From Paenibacillus physcomitrellae (GTDB lineage: Bacteria > Bacillota > Bacilli > Paenibacillales > Paenibacillaceae), in the NCBI RefSeq assembly GCF_002240225.1, contig NZ_CP022584.1, forward strand, positions 3,934,094 through 3,998,093: 64,000 nucleotides of DNA, read 5' to 3'. Both the position numbers and the translations under genes were made by a program. Under the pieces are notes generated by a model. The model worked only from the letters and a program-made list of their open reading frames with translations, searched no databases and had not been told where the DNA came from. This document shows positions 51,116 through 59,519 of this stretch, one piece after another (position 1 is the first letter of the stretch; each line of letters begins with the position of its first letter).

Positions 51116-51967
51116 GTGGGACTTACGAATAAAATCGGAGTGATTGTCGACAGCTTTGGACTGGGCATCCGGGAGGGGCTCATCAAAGCGAAGGAAATCG
51201 GTGCAGACGGTGTGCAGATTTGGGTGACGCAGGGTGAGATGGAGCCGGACAATATGAATGCCGAGAAACGGGCGGAGCTGAAAAGGTTCATCCGAGAGCT
51301 GGGGCTCGACATCTCGGCGCTCTGCGCGGATTTCGGCGGAAGCGGCTTTAAAGACCCGGCGCAGAACGGATGGAAGATCGAAAAATCGAAACGTGCGCTC
51401 GACCTGGCGCTCGATCTGGACTGCCGCGTTGTGACGACGCATATCGGCATCGTGCCCGAGGATCCAGCCGACCCGGTTTATGCCATTCTGCAGGAGGCCT
51501 GCAACGAGCTGGCGGCCTATGCGCATTCTCTTGGTGGTTATTTTGCGATCGAAACCGGTCCGGAAACGGCGGAACGCCTGAAAGGGTTCCTGGATTCGCT
51601 GGATACCAAAGGCGTGGCGGTCAACTTTGACCCGGCCAATATGGTGATGGTGACAGGAGATGATCCGGCCCGGGGCGTCCATACCCTGAAGGATTATATC
51701 GTGCATACGCATGTCAAAGACGGCGTCCGGCTGCGGGAAGTGAACCCGTACGACGTATACGGCGCACTGGATCATACGAAGCTGGATCAGGAGCCGGGCT
51801 TCAAGGAGGTGCCGGTCGGCGAAGGCGGCGTTGATTTTGACGCTTACTTCCAGGCTTTGCAGGACATCGGCTACGGCGGTTACCTGACGGTGGAACGCGA
51901 GGTCGGCGACACGCCGGAAGCGGATATCAAGCAGGCGGTTGATTTTATCAAACGTTACCGGGCTTAG
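51116..51967 (+). CDS. Sugar phosphate isomerase/epimerase (xylose-isomerase-like TIM barrel)
   Basis: A 283-residue TIM-barrel protein with metal-binding candidates Glu in YFAIETGPE, Asp in VNFDPANMV, His in IVHTHVKDG and Glu in LTVEREVG. The family includes inositol catabolism isomerases (IolE/IolH/IolI) and sugar epimerases; the reaction is not set. GTG at 51116 behind GGGAGAGGG is preferred; the frame opens 33 codons earlier without a ribosome site. It faces the minus-strand operon containing a second protein of this family across a shared terminator. Confidence 0.85.
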   Translation: MGLTNKIGVIVDSFGLGIREGLIKAKEIGADGVQIWVTQGEMEPDNMNAEKRAELKRFIRELGLDISALCADFGGSGFKDPAQNGWKIEKSKRALDLALDLDCRVVTTHIGIVPEDPADPVYAILQEACNELAAYAHSLGGYFAIETGPETAERLKGFLDSLDTKGVAVNFDPANMVMVTGDDPARGVHTLKDYIVHTHVKDGVRLREVNPYDVYGALDHTKLDQEPGFKEVPVGEGGVDFDAYFQALQDIGYGGYLTVEREVGDTPEADIKQAVDFIKRYRA

Positions 51968-52040
51968 ACGCGCTTAGAAACAGGAGTCTCCGAACCGGAA
52001 GGAAGATGGAGGCTTCCTAAATAAATCATACTAAATAAAT

Positions 52041-52082
52041 CAAAAAAGGCGGTACCCTGGTTCCCAGGCAGCCGCCTTTTCC
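52041..52082. terminator. Bidirectional terminator between two sugar isomerase genes
   Basis: AAAAAAGGCGG and CCGCCTTTT with an inner CCTGG/CCAGG stem. A- and T-runs on both sides serve the genes on each strand. Confidence 0.88.
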
Positions 52083-52121
52083 TATAAAGACTTGAGTTAA
52101 AACCTGAGTTAAAGGCCTCAG

Positions 52122-52979
52122 TTAAATCTCGTTCCAGAAGCGCCGCAGATTAGCAAGGCCGATTCTTGCCCCGTCGCGGCAGGGCTCCATGCCTTCGAAT
52201 TCCAGGGAGAGATACCCGTCATACCCGGACTCCTTAACCAGGCGAAGCGTTTCGCGGATGTTCAGGTCGCCTTGGCCTACAATCGCTCCGCGCAAATATT
52301 TGCCGGCTGTAGAGCGGAACCAGCCTTCGCCGGGATCCTGGGAGGCAGGGCGGATGTAAAAGTCTTTGATGTGCACGATAGATGCGTACGGCAGGTTGTT
52401 TGGCACGGCCGCCAAAGGATCTTCGTCGGCGCAGACGGAATTGCCGATATCCAGCGTCGTTTTGAAGTTGGGTTCCCCAACCGCCTGAACCAGCGTTTGA
52501 ACCCGGTCGCTCTGCTGGATGAAATAGCCGTGGTTCTCTACGCTGGTCGTAATGCCATACCCGGCTGCGTAGCGGGCGATTTCGCGGCAGGCTCCGGCGA
52601 GCCGCTCAACCTGGGCGTTGAAATGGCGAATCGAGACGTCCGGCGAGGAAGCTACGTCATGGCGCATAAGAGATACGCCAAGCTTGGCGGCGATATCGAC
52701 CTGTCCTTTGACCCGCTCGATCTCTTTCCGGAACTGCTCCTCGTCGTCCGTCAGGAAGTTGGCGCCGATCGCATAATTGGAAAGTTCGAGTCCGTTGTGC
52801 TCCGCCCGGGCGCGGATTGCGTCAATCAGGTCGGGATTGTCGGTCAGGCTGTAGCCGAGCGGCACGATTTCGACATGTTCGCCGCCGATGGAGGCGGTAT
52901 AGTCGATTACATCTTCGACGGTCATTTCGCCGGATTGCAAGGCGCCATACAGGCTGTAGGTGCTTAATCCGATTTTCAT
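52122..52979 (-). CDS. Sugar phosphate isomerase/epimerase (xylose-isomerase-like TIM barrel)
   Basis: A 285-residue TIM-barrel protein starting KIGLSTYSLYGALQSGEM. Metal-site candidates are Glu in TTSVENHGYFI, Asp in TTLDIGNSV, His in SIVHIKDFY and Glu in YLSLEFEGME. Its start overlaps the stop of the Gfo/Idh/MocA gene by 4 bases (ATGA), so the two work together. Such pairs are common in catabolism of inositol-like or modified sugars (oxidation to a keto compound followed by isomerisation). Confidence 0.87.
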   Translation of the reverse strand: MKIGLSTYSLYGALQSGEMTVEDVIDYTASIGGEHVEIVPLGYSLTDNPDLIDAIRARAEHNGLELSNYAIGANFLTDDEEQFRKEIERVKGQVDIAAKLGVSLMRHDVASSPDVSIRHFNAQVERLAGACREIARYAAGYGITTSVENHGYFIQQSDRVQTLVQAVGEPNFKTTLDIGNSVCADEDPLAAVPNNLPYASIVHIKDFYIRPASQDPGEGWFRSTAGKYLRGAIVGQGDLNIRETLRLVKESGYDGYLSLEFEGMEPCRDGARIGLANLRRFWNEI

Positions 52980-54034
52980 AGATAAACCTCCTTGCCGGTA
53001 GCGGCGGATTCATAGACGGCATTCAGGATTTTCATGATTTCAACGCCGTCCTCCACCGGACTCAGCGGCTGTTTATTGTGCTGGACGCAGTCGATGAAAT
53101 GGGCGATTTCGCTTTCAAAGGCTTTCTCGAACTGGAAACCTGCGCTGTCCGTTTGCGGCTGGATGTTGAGGATGGTGTTGTTTTTCTCCGTGACGATGCA
53201 AACCTCGGGATCGATTTCGAAGCCGCCTTTGTCGCCATACAGCTTCACGATGCCTTCGTTTTGTTTGGCATGCAGGGAGAAGCTGACGTCGACCATCAGC
53301 GAAGCGCCGTTTTCAAACCGGATCAAGGCATTGGCCATATCTTCCACATCATTCAGCTCGGCGTTGTAATCGGCGGCCTGGTAACGGGAAAGGTTCTGAA
53401 TGTGGGCCCGGTTGCCCAGCTTGCTGTACGTATTGCCGCTGACCGATTTAACCTTCGGGCGGCCCATCATGTACCAGCAGAGATCGATGACATGGACACC
53501 GATGTCGATCAGCGGCCCGCCGCCGGAACGGCTTTTGTCGCTGAACCAGCCGCCGGGATTGCCCATGCGGCGGATATAGGAGGTTTTCGCATAATAGATT
53601 TCGCCGAATTCGCCGTTGTCCGCGAAGGTGCGCAGCATCTGGGCATTCGGATCGTAGCGGCGGACGAAGCCGACCTGCAGCAGCTTGCCGGAGCTTTGAA
53701 CGGCTTCCTGGACCTGAAGGGCTTCTTCTACAGTCTTGCAGAGCGGTTTCTCGACCAGGACATGTTTGCCGGCCTGCAGCGCGGCAATGCTGATTTCGGC
53801 GTGGGTGTTGTTCCAGGTGCAGATGCTGACCGCGTCGATGTCCGGGTCGGCCACAAGCTCACGATAGTCGGTATAAACCTTCTTCGCGCCAAAAGCTGCG
53901 GCTGCGGCGTTGGCTCGTTCTTCATTCAGGTCGCATACCGCGTAAACTTCCGCATCCGGATGAGCGGAGTAAGGCTTGAGATGATATTCGGAGATCGAAC
54001 CCGTGCCGATCACGCCGATTTTGACGATAGACAT
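52976..54034 (-). CDS. Gfo/Idh/MocA-family oxidoreductase
   Basis: A 352-residue NAD(P)-dependent dehydrogenase. The Rossmann fold starts VKIGVIGTGSISEYHLKPY, with CDLNEERANAAAAAFG for the ribose-binding strand. The family EKP motif occurs as VLVEKPLCKTVEEAL, and the catalytic region has GGPLIDIGVHVIDLCWYMMG. It oxidises a sugar or inositol. ATG at 54034 is chosen over 54061 because it opens directly on the Rossmann strand; AAGGGAG lies about 13 bases upstream, which is long. It is the first gene of the operon, divergent from the AraC regulator. Confidence 0.9.
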   Translation of the reverse strand: MSIVKIGVIGTGSISEYHLKPYSAHPDAEVYAVCDLNEERANAAAAAFGAKKVYTDYRELVADPDIDAVSICTWNNTHAEISIAALQAGKHVLVEKPLCKTVEEALQVQEAVQSSGKLLQVGFVRRYDPNAQMLRTFADNGEFGEIYYAKTSYIRRMGNPGGWFSDKSRSGGGPLIDIGVHVIDLCWYMMGRPKVKSVSGNTYSKLGNRAHIQNLSRYQAADYNAELNDVEDMANALIRFENGASLMVDVSFSLHAKQNEGIVKLYGDKGGFEIDPEVCIVTEKNNTILNIQPQTDSAGFQFEKAFESEIAHFIDCVQHNKQPLSPVEDGVEIMKILNAVYESAATGKEVYL

Positions 54035-54287
54035 AAATGAAAGCAGCTCCCTTCGATTCAAGAAACTTATCAGATGAACCTAGAAAATAAGCGGGGCAAA
54101 GAAGGAAAAACATGCCGTTAAAACGAAATGTTCGCCTGAAAGTGTTTTGCGTATTTTGCCCTGAGCGAAATTCAATCGTTCACCTTAGGGTTTCGGATTT
54201 ATTTGTATTGTTATCGATTTGCGGCTGGAAAGCCATGCACCACCTTGCTGTTTGTTTGAACAAATGTGCGATCAGGGGGAATCAGAG

Positions 54288-55181
54288 ATGAACAAACCAG
54301 CAGCCTTGCGCGAACCTATGGATATGCCGGACCCTTATTTTCCGGTCAAGCTGCACACCTGCCGGCATGGCAGCTGCGGGCGGGAGATGTTTCCGCCGCA
54401 TTGGCATGAGCATATGGAGGTGCTTTATTTTACGAAGGGAGAAGCCGTCATTGAATGCAACTCTGTTCCTTTCCGCGTCCGTGAGGGGGATGTGCTGATG
54501 CTGAACTGCAACGATCTGCACCAGGGGACGGCCGTGACGGATGAGGTAGAATATTATGCCCTGATCTCTGACTTGTCCTTGCTGCAAAGCCCTTCGCCCG
54601 ACGCGCTTGAAGTTAAATTTGTGGCGCCGTTCGCCCAGAACCGGATTTTGTTCCAGCATCTGATCCGGGACGATGAGGCTGTTGCACGGGTCATGGATGC
54701 CATCGTGCAAGAATTTGCGGATCAGCAGATCGGATACGAGCTTGCGGTGAAATCGTCCATTTTCAGGCTGCTGGCGCTGCTGATAAGGGGATACACGGTC
54801 GAGACGCCGAAGGCCTCTTCCGGCGACAACACCCGCAGGCGGAATCTGGAGCGGTTTGCTCCGATTTTTGAATATATAGAACAGCATTATCTCGAGGAAA
54901 TCAGCGTCTCGCAGCTCTCCCGGTTCGCGGGCCTGAGCCGCTTTCATTTCAGCCGGCTGTTCAGCGAGCTTACAGGACGGACCGTGACAGAATACGTCAA
55001 CCATATCCGCATTTCGAAGTCCGAATATTTGCTCCGCAACACGGAAATGACGATCTCCGAAATTGCACTGGCTTCCGGTTATCAGGATATTTCTTATTTC
55101 AGCCGGACCTTTAAGAAATTCAAAAGCGTTCCGCCTTCCGAATTTAGGACGTTTGCTCCGGGCGAAGGGGCCGAAATGTAA
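54288..55181 (+). CDS. AraC-family regulator with cupin sensor domain
   Basis: 297 residues. An N-terminal AraC-type cupin (about 15-95, PPHWHEHMEVLYFTKGEAVI with REGDVLMLNCNDLH) is followed by a C-terminal double HTH (about 190-292: EISVSQLSRFAGLSRFHFSR and SGYQDISYFSRTFKKF). It should bind a small sugar ligand and activate the divergent dehydrogenase/isomerase operon. ATG at 54288 follows GGGGGAATCAGAG; an upstream in-frame ATG at 54219 has no site. The 253-base divergent region is AT-rich with a TTCGC/GCGAA inverted pair but no obvious promoter. Confidence 0.9.
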   Translation: MNKPAALREPMDMPDPYFPVKLHTCRHGSCGREMFPPHWHEHMEVLYFTKGEAVIECNSVPFRVREGDVLMLNCNDLHQGTAVTDEVEYYALISDLSLLQSPSPDALEVKFVAPFAQNRILFQHLIRDDEAVARVMDAIVQEFADQQIGYELAVKSSIFRLLALLIRGYTVETPKASSGDNTRRRNLERFAPIFEYIEQHYLEEISVSQLSRFAGLSRFHFSRLFSELTGRTVTEYVNHIRISKSEYLLRNTEMTISEIALASGYQDISYFSRTFKKFKSVPPSEFRTFAPGEGAEM

Positions 55182-55197
55182 ACTTTTTGCCGCAGGG

Positions 55198-55225
55198 TCA
55201 ATTCAGACTTCCCGCCAACCGATAA
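55198..55225 (+). promoter_or_regulatory. Candidate sigma-D promoter for the YjfB gene
   Basis: TCAA, 16 bases and ACCGATAA resemble the motility sigma-D consensus TAAA-N15-GCCGATAA, with one mismatch in each half. The spacing to the start codon fits. Confidence 0.45.
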
Positions 55226-55250
55226 CAAGGACAGAGGGAGGAGGAGGAAG

Positions 55251-55427
55251 ATGGATATCCCAGCTACATCTATGTCTATGAGTCAAGCCAAGCTTGCTCA
55301 GGCGGTTAGCATTCAAGTCATGTCTATGGCGAAAGACCAGGCCCAAGTCCAGGGGCAGAATCTGGTACAAATGATGGAGAAGAGCAGTAACCCGAATCTC
55401 GGAAAAAATCTTGATATCTCCATTTAA
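55251..55427 (+). CDS. YjfB-family putative motility protein
   Basis: A 58-residue protein, below the length cut-off of many gene callers. It starts with MDIPATSMSMSQAKLAQAVS, continues with IQVMSMAKDQAQVQGQNLVQ and ends LGKNLDISI. This is the YjfB pattern: Gln/Met/Ala-rich helix, then the PxLGxxxDI(S/R) tail. YjfB is assigned to motility in Bacilli by regulon, and no biochemical role is known. A near-perfect AGGGAGGAGGAGGAAG site precedes the ATG. It stands alone between the AraC gene and a hairpin terminator. Confidence 0.85.
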   Translation: MDIPATSMSMSQAKLAQAVSIQVMSMAKDQAQVQGQNLVQMMEKSSNPNLGKNLDISI

Positions 55428-55458
55428 GAAGCGGTCAGTCGTTTAGGCTTCAAAAAAC

Positions 55459-55494
55459 GAGCAGGCATGCCGATCAGGGCATGTCTGTTTGTTT
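55459..55494 (+). terminator. Terminator after the YjfB gene
   Basis: ACGAGCAGGCATGCC and GGGCATGTCTGTTTGT pair imperfectly around a GATCA loop, followed by TTTGTTTT. Confidence 0.7.
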
Positions 55495-55672
55495 TAATGA
55501 AAGACTGCCCGGGTGTGAGCAATCCGGAACGTAATATGATAAAATAGATTAGGTTGCTAAAGATTTAACCGCAGGATGCTGAATGAGCATTTGGCAGGGC
55601 GTAGCTTATTTTCAGCCCGCAAAGCCTTAAGGCCGCCTGCTAACAAGATTGCTATAGATGGAGGGGAATGCG

Positions 55673-56020
55673 ATGCTGCCGATTGATCCGCAATACATTC
55701 AACAGAGAATCGACGAGATGAAAGACCAAGATTTATATATACATCTTGAATTAACGAACGGGGCTTATGCGGCTCACAACGACGCGTCCCGGCATCCGGC
55801 CGCCAATTTTATTACGAATGCGGTCATCCGTTACGTCCATGGCGGCATTTCCGGAGTTGGGCCCTACCGGGTGGGTCTCAAAATGGAGCAAGGCTGGATC
55901 TATTCCGAAGGCCTGACCCATTACGAAGAGACGGAACAAGATCGGCTTATTCTGGCCGGGCATGACAAGGACGGCAAGCTGGTAGTCGCCCTGCAGATCA
56001 GCCCGTACCCTTTTAAATGA
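55673..56020 (+). CDS. yojF: YojF family protein (DUF1806)
   Basis: A 115-residue soluble protein of DUF1806. It is encoded just upstream of the BshB2 deacetylase gene, as in Bacillus subtilis yojF-yojG. It has LYIHLELTNGAYA, a conserved AANFITNAVIRY and a C-terminal LVVALQISPYPF. Function is unknown, but conserved pairing suggests a role with the bacillithiol deacetylase. ATG at 55673 has GGAGGGG nine bases upstream. The gap to the next gene is 25 bases. Confidence 0.85.
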   Translation: MLPIDPQYIQQRIDEMKDQDLYIHLELTNGAYAAHNDASRHPAANFITNAVIRYVHGGISGVGPYRVGLKMEQGWIYSEGLTHYEETEQDRLILAGHDKDGKLVVALQISPYPFK

Positions 56021-56045
56021 CGTTACGAGGAATGGAGATGAGGAT

Positions 56046-56717
56046 ATGATCACGGATATGGATCGTTATGACAATCACCGCGTACTGGTCGTGCTGCCTC
56101 ACCCGGACGATGAAAGCTTCGGCGTCTCGGGGAGTTTGGCCAAATACGTGAAGAACGGCTCTCAGGTTACATATGCTTGTTTGACCCTTGGGCAAATGGC
56201 ACGCAACATGGGCAGCCCATTATTTGCGAACCGCATTACGCTGCCTGAAATCCGCAAGGAAGAGCTGGCTCAGTCCTGCCGGGCCATCGGTATTCAGGAT
56301 TTGCGGATGCTCGGCTTCCACGATAAAACAATTGAATTCGAAGAGCGTGAGCTGCTGGACGGGGCGATTTCGGCTGTGATAGAGGAACTCAATCCGACGG
56401 TTATTTATACTTTTTATCCCGGTTATGCGGTGCACCCCGATCATGATGCAACAGGTGCCGCCGTTGTCCGCTGCGTAGAGAATCTGCCGGCCGAACGAAG
56501 ACCGGTTGTCCGCGCAATGGCGTTCTCCAGAGGCTGCGAAGACATCATCGGGGCGCCTGACGTCCGGGTAGATGTCAAAGATTTCGTGAAACAGAAAGTG
56601 GCTTCAGTGCAGTCGCACAAATCGCAGTTCTGGGTGCCTGAGCTCAAGAAAGCCAGCCAGAAAGATTTGGAGGACCGTTTCGGCACGGAGCGGTTCTGGA
56701 CCTTGAAATTCGATTGA
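56046..56717 (+). CDS. bshB2: Bacillithiol biosynthesis deacetylase BshB2
   Basis: A 223-residue zinc deacetylase of the LmbE/PIG-L fold that removes acetate from N-acetylglucosaminyl-malate in bacillithiol synthesis, or deacetylates bacillithiol adducts. The AHPDD-type motif is LPHPDDESFGVSG, and the third metal ligand lies in YAVHPDHDATG. QMARNMGSPLFANRITLP matches the BshB2 branch and not BshB1. It is second in the operon after yojF, followed by a long hairpin terminator. An internal ATG at 56058 is a possible alternative start. Confidence 0.92.
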   Translation: MITDMDRYDNHRVLVVLPHPDDESFGVSGSLAKYVKNGSQVTYACLTLGQMARNMGSPLFANRITLPEIRKEELAQSCRAIGIQDLRMLGFHDKTIEFEERELLDGAISAVIEELNPTVIYTFYPGYAVHPDHDATGAAVVRCVENLPAERRPVVRAMAFSRGCEDIIGAPDVRVDVKDFVKQKVASVQSHKSQFWVPELKKASQKDLEDRFGTERFWTLKFD

Positions 56718-56752
56718 CTGTTGAGTTGAGAGTTGCTTGTAAGGAAATTCTT

Positions 56753-56804
56753 AATATACTAAAAGCCCGGTATAGTGATATGTGCCGGGCTTTTAGTATA
56801 TTAG
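56753..56804. terminator. Long palindromic terminator after bshB2
   Basis: AATATACTAAAAGCCCGG and CCGGGCTTTTAGTATATT are exact reverse complements around a 14-base loop, an 18-bp perfect stem with T-runs inside the arms. It can work in both directions. Confidence 0.85.
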
Positions 56805-56884
56805 TTTAACTAAAGAAAGGGATGAATGAGCGGCCGATTCCGCAATCTAATATGGAACAATAAAGGACTGGAGGGTGCGAACCT

Positions 56885-57505
56885 ATGTCAGAAGAACAGA
56901 AGCCGGGGCAGATCGTTATTTTGAACGGAACTCCAAGATCCGGAAAGTCCAGCATTTCCGGGGTTATTCAGCATACGTTTGATGGGGTTTGGATGAACAT
57001 GGGCGTAGACCGGTTTATGCAGATGACGCCGGAATGCTATCAGCCAGGGATTGGGCTCCGGCCCGGCGGAGAACGCCCGGACCTTGAGCCTCTTATTTTG
57101 ACGCTGTATCTGGCCATGTATGAGTCTATCGCTGCACACAGCAGGCTGGGGTTAAATGTTGTGGTGGATGTAGGTCACCACGACAACTATTCCGTCCCGC
57201 TGGGGATTGTTCCCAAATGTGCCCGAATCCTGAGGGGGCTTCCCGTTTTGTTTGTGGGCGTCCGGTGCCCGTTAGAGGTTGTCATGCAGCGCCGAATAGC
57301 CACATGGAAGGCGGGTTATGAGCAGGACGGGTCCGTTCCCAAACCGGTCAGGTTATGGCAGGATGTTGTCCATTTTCCCGGCATATATGATTTGGAGGTC
57401 GATACATCGGTATTAAGCCCAGAAGCGTGTGCCGGCCTTATTCGCCAGCGGCTGGAAGAGGGGGGCCCGTTTACAGCCTTCAAGCATTTTGAGGCTATTG
57501 ATTAA
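56885..57505 (+). CDS. Chloramphenicol phosphotransferase-like kinase
   Basis: A 206-residue P-loop protein with Walker A in LNGTPRSGKSSIS, a substrate-site-like NMGVDRFMQMTP (Asp near residue 42) and VVVDVGHHD in the middle. The C-terminal blocks FVGVRCPLEVVMQRR and FPGIYDLEVDTS match the CPT family. CPT from Streptomyces phosphorylates chloramphenicol; most bacterial relatives have no proven substrate, so resistance should not be assumed. ATG at 56885 follows a GGAGGGTGCG site. It is monocistronic. Confidence 0.85.
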   Translation: MSEEQKPGQIVILNGTPRSGKSSISGVIQHTFDGVWMNMGVDRFMQMTPECYQPGIGLRPGGERPDLEPLILTLYLAMYESIAAHSRLGLNVVVDVGHHDNYSVPLGIVPKCARILRGLPVLFVGVRCPLEVVMQRRIATWKAGYEQDGSVPKPVRLWQDVVHFPGIYDLEVDTSVLSPEACAGLIRQRLEEGGPFTAFKHFEAID

Positions 57506-57525
57506 GCGGGAAGTACGATCGGCCC

Positions 57526-58362
57526 TTACTTCGAAATGTCCAAAAATCCCTCCCCAAACACGTCCCGCACATCGTGAATGGTGATAAAGGCCGCCGGATC
57601 AACGGCTTTTACAATCTTTTTCAGCGGGGAAACTTCCTGTTTGCTGATGACAATATAAAGGACTTCCTTCGGATTTTTGGTGTAGTAGCCATGGCCTGAC
57701 AGCACGGTAACGCCGCGGTCCATTTGGGTAATGACCCTCTCGGCAATGTCGTCCTGCTTCTCCGAGATGATGGTCACTGCTTTTTTAGGGTTCAGTCCTT
57801 CGATGATAAAGTCCATCACTTTTGTGCCTACATACAAAATAACGATGGTTAGCATCAGCTTCTCCGCACCGATAATAAAATAAGAGGAAAAAGCAACGAT
57901 CAGATCAAAAAACAACAGCGCGTAGCTGATATTCCAATCGAGATATTTATTGGCGATCCGGGCCAGAATCACGGTTCCCGCCGTAGTGCCGCCTACCCGC
58001 ACGATCAAGCCTATTCCCAGCCCCACCAGCACGCCAGCAAAGATGGCATTAACGGTCAATTCGTTGGATTGAACCCTCCAGTTTGCCGTCAAATGCAGAA
58101 ACAGGGAGTTAAAGGCGACGGCAATGATCGTGTACAGCGTAGTCCGCCGGTCGAGGAATCTATAGCCGACAATCAGCAGGAACCCGTTGAGAACGATATT
58201 AACAATAGAAGGTGACCACTGAAACAAATAATACAAAATGATAGTGACCCCGGTAACGCCACCCTCGCCAAACTCATTTGGGATAACAAACAGGTTGACG
58301 GCCAGCGCGAATAAGAAGGCACCAAAAATGATAAACGCGATATCCGCAGCTTTCTTTTTCAT
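57526..58362 (-). CDS. YitT-family membrane protein
   Basis: A 278-residue protein with five predicted helices in the first 180 residues (ADIAFIIFGAFLFALAVNLF at the start, LGIGLIVRVGGTTAGTVIL in the middle). A C-terminal DUF2179 domain (about 190-275) follows, with DRGVTVLSGHGYYTKNPKEV. The family is widespread in Firmicutes with several copies per genome and no established function; transport of a small solute is possible. It starts at ATG 58362 behind a weak GAGGATTAGAG. It converges with the kinase gene upstream and has no operon partner. Confidence 0.88.
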   Translation of the reverse strand: MKKKAADIAFIIFGAFLFALAVNLFVIPNEFGEGGVTGVTIILYYLFQWSPSIVNIVLNGFLLIVGYRFLDRRTTLYTIIAVAFNSLFLHLTANWRVQSNELTVNAIFAGVLVGLGIGLIVRVGGTTAGTVILARIANKYLDWNISYALLFFDLIVAFSSYFIIGAEKLMLTIVILYVGTKVMDFIIEGLNPKKAVTIISEKQDDIAERVITQMDRGVTVLSGHGYYTKNPKEVLYIVISKQEVSPLKKIVKAVDPAAFITIHDVRDVFGEGFLDISK

Positions 58363-58488
58363 AACTTACTCTAATCCTCTCTGCAAAGCATGTCTCCGTT
58401 TACAACCAGATCATCGTATCGACTTCCATCATCAAAGTCAATATGACTTTGACACTTTACTTTGTTATCTAATTCACTCGAAAAAGCA

Positions 58489-58520
58489 TAAAAAACCAGC
58501 CTCTGGATAGAGGCTGGTTG
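58489..58520 (-). terminator. Terminator of the SDR gene
   Basis: AACCAGCCTCT and AGAGGCTGGTT with a GGAT/ATCC loop; on the minus strand it is followed by TTTTTTATG. Placed 27 bases after the SDR stop codon. Confidence 0.85.
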
Positions 58521-58546
58521 ACTGTAACCGGGGGTACCCATAGCTT

Positions 58547-59407
58547 TTAATTTTGACCTTGCAAATAATCCTGTTGATAAATCGTATGGACTCTTTCCAG
58601 GACAGCGTTTGCTTGATCTCTGAATTTTAACTCGGCAATCTGGCCTTTCACCAGAAACACGCCTGTTTCCTCCCGGTGTTCCCCGAAAGCGCCCTCGTAC
58701 AATCTGCCGGCGCCTTGTGTGGGCGGCGGGAAAAACAGCTTCATCAAAGCTTTAACCAGGAGAGGCAGGCCGGAGCTTTTCCCTTTTCTTAACGTGTTGT
58801 TGCTGCCCGGATCCACACTGCGGATCTTGATTTGATCCTTGGCTAGCTGAGGAGCAACAGCCTCTGTCCACAGCGAGAGAGCCAGTTTGGAAGCTGCGTA
58901 TGGGCCCAGCAGCTTGCGGAATGTTTTGGGGTGCTCAAGGATTTCAAGGTTAAACTCTTTCGTAAATTTCAGCGCTGAAGAGGAAGTGTTGATAACCGTT
59001 TTAAAACGGCTGCTCGCGATAAGTTCCTTTAATTCGTTCAACAGGATATAGGGCACAACCGTCATCAGCTCATAATGCAGCTCGCGTCCCTGTTTGGAGT
59101 AGCTCAGCTCCGAAAAGGAGCCGCCGGCGTTGTTAAATAAGACATCGATCCGCCGCTCTTTTTCTTTGATCGTTTTGATCGTCTTGTGTAAGCCGGCGTA
59201 ATCGGCAAGATTTGCCGTCTTATAAACCCGCAGCTGCCCTTTTGCGGCCGCTTGCCCGATCTGCTTATCGTCCGACGGAAAGTCGGAGCGGGTCAAAGCA
59301 ATTACCTGCCAATCCTCCGACAGCAGCTTTCGGGTTAACTCAAGGCCGATCCCGGCATTTGCGCCTGTTATCAATGCGATATTTTCAAGCTGGCTGTTAT
59401 CATTCAT
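58547..59407 (-). CDS. SDR-family NAD(P)-dependent oxidoreductase
   Basis: A 286-residue short-chain dehydrogenase. The cofactor motif TGANAGIG (IALITGANAGIGLELTRKLL) is followed by the NNAG motif (VLFNNAGGSFSE), catalytic Ser in VINTSSSALKF and YxxxK in GPYAASKLALSLW. Its substrate cannot be told. ATG at 59407 has AGGAGGAGATTTAGG. The frame is open 159 codons further upstream, but that part reads through the divergent promoter region and the MerR gene, so it is not real. The promoter carries a 19-base spacer with an operator identical in core to that of the divergent MerR gene, so the MerR protein should control it. Confidence 0.9.
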   Translation of the reverse strand: MNDNSQLENIALITGANAGIGLELTRKLLSEDWQVIALTRSDFPSDDKQIGQAAAKGQLRVYKTANLADYAGLHKTIKTIKEKERRIDVLFNNAGGSFSELSYSKQGRELHYELMTVVPYILLNELKELIASSRFKTVINTSSSALKFTKEFNLEILEHPKTFRKLLGPYAASKLALSLWTEAVAPQLAKDQIKIRSVDPGSNNTLRKGKSSGLPLLVKALMKLFFPPPTQGAGRLYEGAFGEHREETGVFLVKGQIAELKFRDQANAVLERVHTIYQQDYLQGQN

Positions 59408-59451
59408 CCTAAATCTCCTCCTGTTAGCGGGACATTTCCCTGATAGCGCAC

Positions 59452-59482
59452 ATTCTAGAAGCTGGAGCCGACTCCAAGTCAA
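59452..59482 (-). promoter_or_regulatory. MerR-type promoter of the SDR gene (19-base spacer)
   Basis: On the minus strand TTGACT (59482-59477), exactly 19 bases and TAGAAT (59457-59452). The spacer contains TTGGAGTCGGCTCCAG, a near-perfect palindrome. The over-long spacer with operator between -35 and -10 is the hallmark of MerR activation by DNA untwisting. Confidence 0.85.
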
Positions 59483-59519
59483 GGCGTGGGAGGAAAGTTT
59501 TTTTCTGAAAGGGTGAAAC

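Noticed and set aside
53078..54040. 320-codon plus-strand frame
   Set aside because: Antisense to the Gfo/Idh/MocA gene; no ribosome site and no recognisable domain.
54062..54287. TTCGC/GCGAA inverted pair in the AraC divergent region as operator
   Set aside because: Only five bases per arm and AraC proteins usually bind direct repeats; too weak to list as a site.
56885..57505. Chloramphenicol resistance call for the CPT-like gene
   Set aside because: Family resemblance does not show antibiotic phosphorylation; most relatives have unknown substrates.
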